Below are positions 62,059-64,000 of a DNA stretch of 64,000 nucleotides, piece by piece (positions within the stretch are counted from its first letter, which is position 1; each line of letters opens with the position of its first letter). Both the position numbers and the translations under genes were made by a program. The notes below the pieces were generated by a model, which worked only from the letters and a program-made list of their open reading frames with translations, ran no database searches and was not told the DNA's origin. The stretch is from Ruania zhangjianzhongii (lineage in GTDB: Bacteria; Actinomycetota; Actinomycetes; Actinomycetales; Beutenbergiaceae): the NCBI RefSeq assembly GCF_008000995.1, contig NZ_CP042828.1, forward strand, positions 2,842,882 to 2,906,881, given 5' to 3'.

Positions 62059-62912
62059 TCTGTCCGCTGGTGCACGGCGTCGTAGGTGCCGCGCAGGGCG
62101 TCCGCGGTCTCGGCCATCCGGCGTTGCGCAACGGCGACGAAGATGCAGTCCACCACGAGCAGCTGGGCGGTGCGCGAGGCCATCGCCCCGGACCGGAAGG
62201 TGGCCTCCCGGACTGTGGTCTGCAGGACCAGATCGGCGGTCCTGGCCACCGGCGAGGAACCGACGTTGGTCACCGCCACGGTGGTCACGCCTCGTTCCCG
62301 GGCGGCAGCCAGGAACGTGACCACCTCGGCGGTGCTGCCCCGGTGGGAGAAGCCCACGGCCACGTCTCCCGGTCCCATCAGGGCGATCGAGGTGAGCGCG
62401 TCGTGCCCGTCGGAGAAGCTGTAGGCGGTGCGACCGATCCGGAACAACTTGCGGTGCAGGTCGGCGGCGCTCCACCCGGAGCCACTCACCCCGTACAGCG
62501 AGATCCGGGAGGCGCCCTCGATCGCGTCCACCACCCGGCCGAGCTCGCCGAGGTCCAGGCTCTCGATGGTCTCCTCGATGCACAGGCTCTCGGTGTAGCG
62601 GATGCTGTCCACGAGCTCCTCCAGGGTGGAGGAGGCGGAGATGTCGGCGACGTAGTTCCCCTTCGTCGACCGGTGCGCCCCGTCCCGCCCGATCTCGGTG
62701 GCCAGCTGCACCCTCAGCTGCACGAACCCGTTCAGGCCGAGCGCGCGGCAGAACCGGACCACAGTGGTCTCCGAGGTCTGGCAGCGGCGGGCCAGGTCGG
62801 TGATGGTGCCATCCAGTACCCGCTGCGGATCGGCGAGCACCTCCTGGGCCACTCTGCCGATCGACGGCGGAAAGGTCGCCAGCGTCGCCTGGATCCGGGA
62901 CTGGATGCTCAT
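62055..62912 (-). CDS. MurR/RpiR-family regulator
   Basis: A 285-residue regulator. The N-terminal RpiR helix-turn-helix reads ITDLARRCQTSETTVVRFCR; the C-terminal SIS domain (ISLYGVSGSGWSAADLHRKL, DVAVGFSHRGSTAEVVTFLA) binds phosphosugars in this family. MurR of E. coli senses MurNAc 6-phosphate, and position beside MurQ makes that ligand likely. AGGAGGG lies 8 nt before the ATG. It is 57 bp after the diaminopimelate dehydrogenase gene and coupled to the serine hydrolase. Confidence 0.92.
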   Translation of the reverse strand: MSIQSRIQATLATFPPSIGRVAQEVLADPQRVLDGTITDLARRCQTSETTVVRFCRALGLNGFVQLRVQLATEIGRDGAHRSTKGNYVADISASSTLEELVDSIRYTESLCIEETIESLDLGELGRVVDAIEGASRISLYGVSGSGWSAADLHRKLFRIGRTAYSFSDGHDALTSIALMGPGDVAVGFSHRGSTAEVVTFLAAARERGVTTVAVTNVGSSPVARTADLVLQTTVREATFRSGAMASRTAQLLVVDCIFVAVAQRRMAETADALRGTYDAVHQRTE

Positions 62913-62969
62913 CGTTGTCGCCCTCCTGCAGCTGCCGGTCCTCGTCCGGCCAGCGTATCGGCTAGCGGG

Positions 62970-63956
62970 TCAGAGCAGGTCTGCTCTCAGCTCCGCTGCC
63001 GAACGGGGCGAGAGCAGCCCGGGCGGGACGTCGAACAAGGTGAGCGCCCCGTGCCGGCCGGAGGCGGCGAGCCGGTGGGTGGCGCGGGCATAGGCGACCA
63101 GCACACTGGCGGTGAAGCCGGGGTTGTCCCCCAGGGTGAGGCCGAACTCGATCAGCTGCCGATTGCTCTCGCCGGTCTCACCGCTGCGCAGCACGAACCC
63201 ACCGTGCGGCATCCCGGTGTGGTCCCGGGCGAGCTCCTCGCCGGTGATGAAGTGCACGGTGACGTCATACGGCTCAAAGTAGTGCGGCATGGTCACGATC
63301 GCCTCGTGCACCTCATCGGCGTCGGCGCCCTCGGCGAGCACGACGAAGCACTCCCGGGTGTGCGCCTCCCGGGTGGGCAGGTCCGGGTTCTCGCCGCGGC
63401 GCACCGCGTCCACCGCCTCGGCCGCCGGCAGGGTGTACTGCACGCCGGCCGCGACCCCGGGCACGCGGCGCAGGGCGTCCGAGTGGCCCTGGCTCACCCC
63501 CCGACCCCAGAACGTGTAGGTCTGCCCAGCCGGCAGGATCGCCTCGCCGAACATCCGGTTCAGGGAGAACAGGCCCGGGTCCCAACCGGTGGAGATCAGC
63601 GCGGTGGTGCCAGCCGCCTGGGCGCGGGCGTCGACGGCGGCGAAGTACTCCGGGATCTGCGCGTGCGTGTCGTAGGAGTCCACGGTGTTGAACGAGCCGG
63701 CCAGCTCCGGTCCCTGCACCGGCAGGTCCTCCTTGGAGCCCCCGCAGAGGATGAGGACGTCGATGTCCTCGGTACGCGAGCTCAGGGTGTCCCAGGCGAA
63801 TACCTGGGTCTGGGATCGCTGCGCGCGCACAGTGGCCGGATCGCGGCGGGTGAAAACCCCCACCAAGGACATATCCGGGTTCTGCGCGAGCGCGGCCTCC
63901 ACGCCGCGGCCGAGGTTGCCGTATCCCGCGATGCCGATGCGGATGGTCTCGCTCAC
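62970..63956 (-). CDS. ddh: meso-diaminopimelate dehydrogenase
   Basis: A 328-residue NADP-linked enzyme interconverting meso-diaminopimelate with tetrahydrodipicolinate (2-amino-6-oxopimelate) plus ammonia. Family blocks are MSETIRIGIAGYGNLGRGVE, DVLILCGGSKEDLPVQGPEL, FNTVDSYDTHAQIPEYF, the substrate-site ALISTGWDPGLFSLNRMFGE and YTFWGRGVSQGHSDALRRVP. It precedes the MurR gene on the same strand by 57 bp and is probably co-transcribed, so a role in reusing diaminopimelate from recycled wall peptides is possible besides lysine biosynthesis. Confidence 0.94.
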   Translation of the reverse strand: MSETIRIGIAGYGNLGRGVEAALAQNPDMSLVGVFTRRDPATVRAQRSQTQVFAWDTLSSRTEDIDVLILCGGSKEDLPVQGPELAGSFNTVDSYDTHAQIPEYFAAVDARAQAAGTTALISTGWDPGLFSLNRMFGEAILPAGQTYTFWGRGVSQGHSDALRRVPGVAAGVQYTLPAAEAVDAVRRGENPDLPTREAHTRECFVVLAEGADADEVHEAIVTMPHYFEPYDVTVHFITGEELARDHTGMPHGGFVLRSGETGESNRQLIEFGLTLGDNPGFTASVLVAYARATHRLAASGRHGALTLFDVPPGLLSPRSAAELRADLL

Positions 63957-64000
63957 CTATTGCCTCTTCCTGACGTTCTGTGCGTGACTGGTACCCCGCC

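Noticed and set aside
62059-62583. N-terminal extension of the serine hydrolase frame into the MurR gene
   Set aside because: The extension is Arg/Gly-rich and lies over a well-supported regulator gene in the same direction; the GTG at 62058 overlapping the regulator stop is the natural start.

Overview
The window is high-GC DNA, densely coding, with many GTG starts and many genes overlapped by ATGA or GTGA. It looks like chromosome of an actinomycete, most likely Micrococcales. The main signs are the DUF881 / small-basic-protein / pgsA cell-envelope block, a 13E12-type DUF222-HNH protein with an actinobacterial LexA box, phosphoketolase, a meso-diaminopimelate dehydrogenase, and putative promoters whose -10 lies 6-7 nt before the start codon (leaderless mRNAs). 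The genus cannot be fixed from the sequence alone.

Layout. 1-4.4 kb: envelope genes (small basic protein, DUF881, PgsA) and small membrane or hypothetical genes. 4.4-9.4 kb: an iron-siderophore uptake operon read leftward (SIP reductase, two FecCD permeases, ATPase, binding protein); its ATPase carries an apparent one-base frameshift. 9.5-17 kb: a TrpXYZ-type ABC transporter, a NarL-type two-component pair and a NatAB-type exporter, all rightward. 17-27 kb: a DUF2510/PPC-like protein, an MscS-like TM-helix protein, glutamate dehydrogenase, an MFS exporter with two small membrane proteins (one apparently frameshifted), phosphoketolase and a lipoprotein. 27-42 kb: a mosaic of small regulator/target pairs (TetR-MFS twice, XRE-SDR, HxlR-SDR, LysR-amino acid dehydrogenase), a tRNA-Pro, a DUF981 protein and the SOS-box-preceded DUF222-HNH gene.

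42-50 kb: a leftward catabolic operon. An M24-fold hydrolase with a degraded metal site comes first, then a CUT2 (XylFGH-type) sugar ABC importer, then an M81 (MlrC-like) metallopeptidase. A LacI regulator lies upstream, and a 32-bp near-palindromic operator sits before the operon. The substrate is unknown.

50-64 kb: a cell-wall (muropeptide) salvage island. It has a NagZ-like GH3 enzyme divergent from a long operon of NamZ (exo-MurNAc hydrolase), a PIG-L deacetylase, a double GNAT acetyltransferase, a peptide ABC importer with a fused permease-ATPase, and MurQ. Facing it are a serine hydrolase, a MurR/RpiR regulator and diaminopimelate dehydrogenase. Together these suggest extracellular or cytoplasmic release of amino sugars and peptides, peptide import, lactyl-ether removal and diaminopimelate use. 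No MurNAc kinase or PTS gene is seen, so the step that makes MurQ's substrate is unaccounted for. This island and the M24/CUT2/M81 operon are the most interesting parts of the window.
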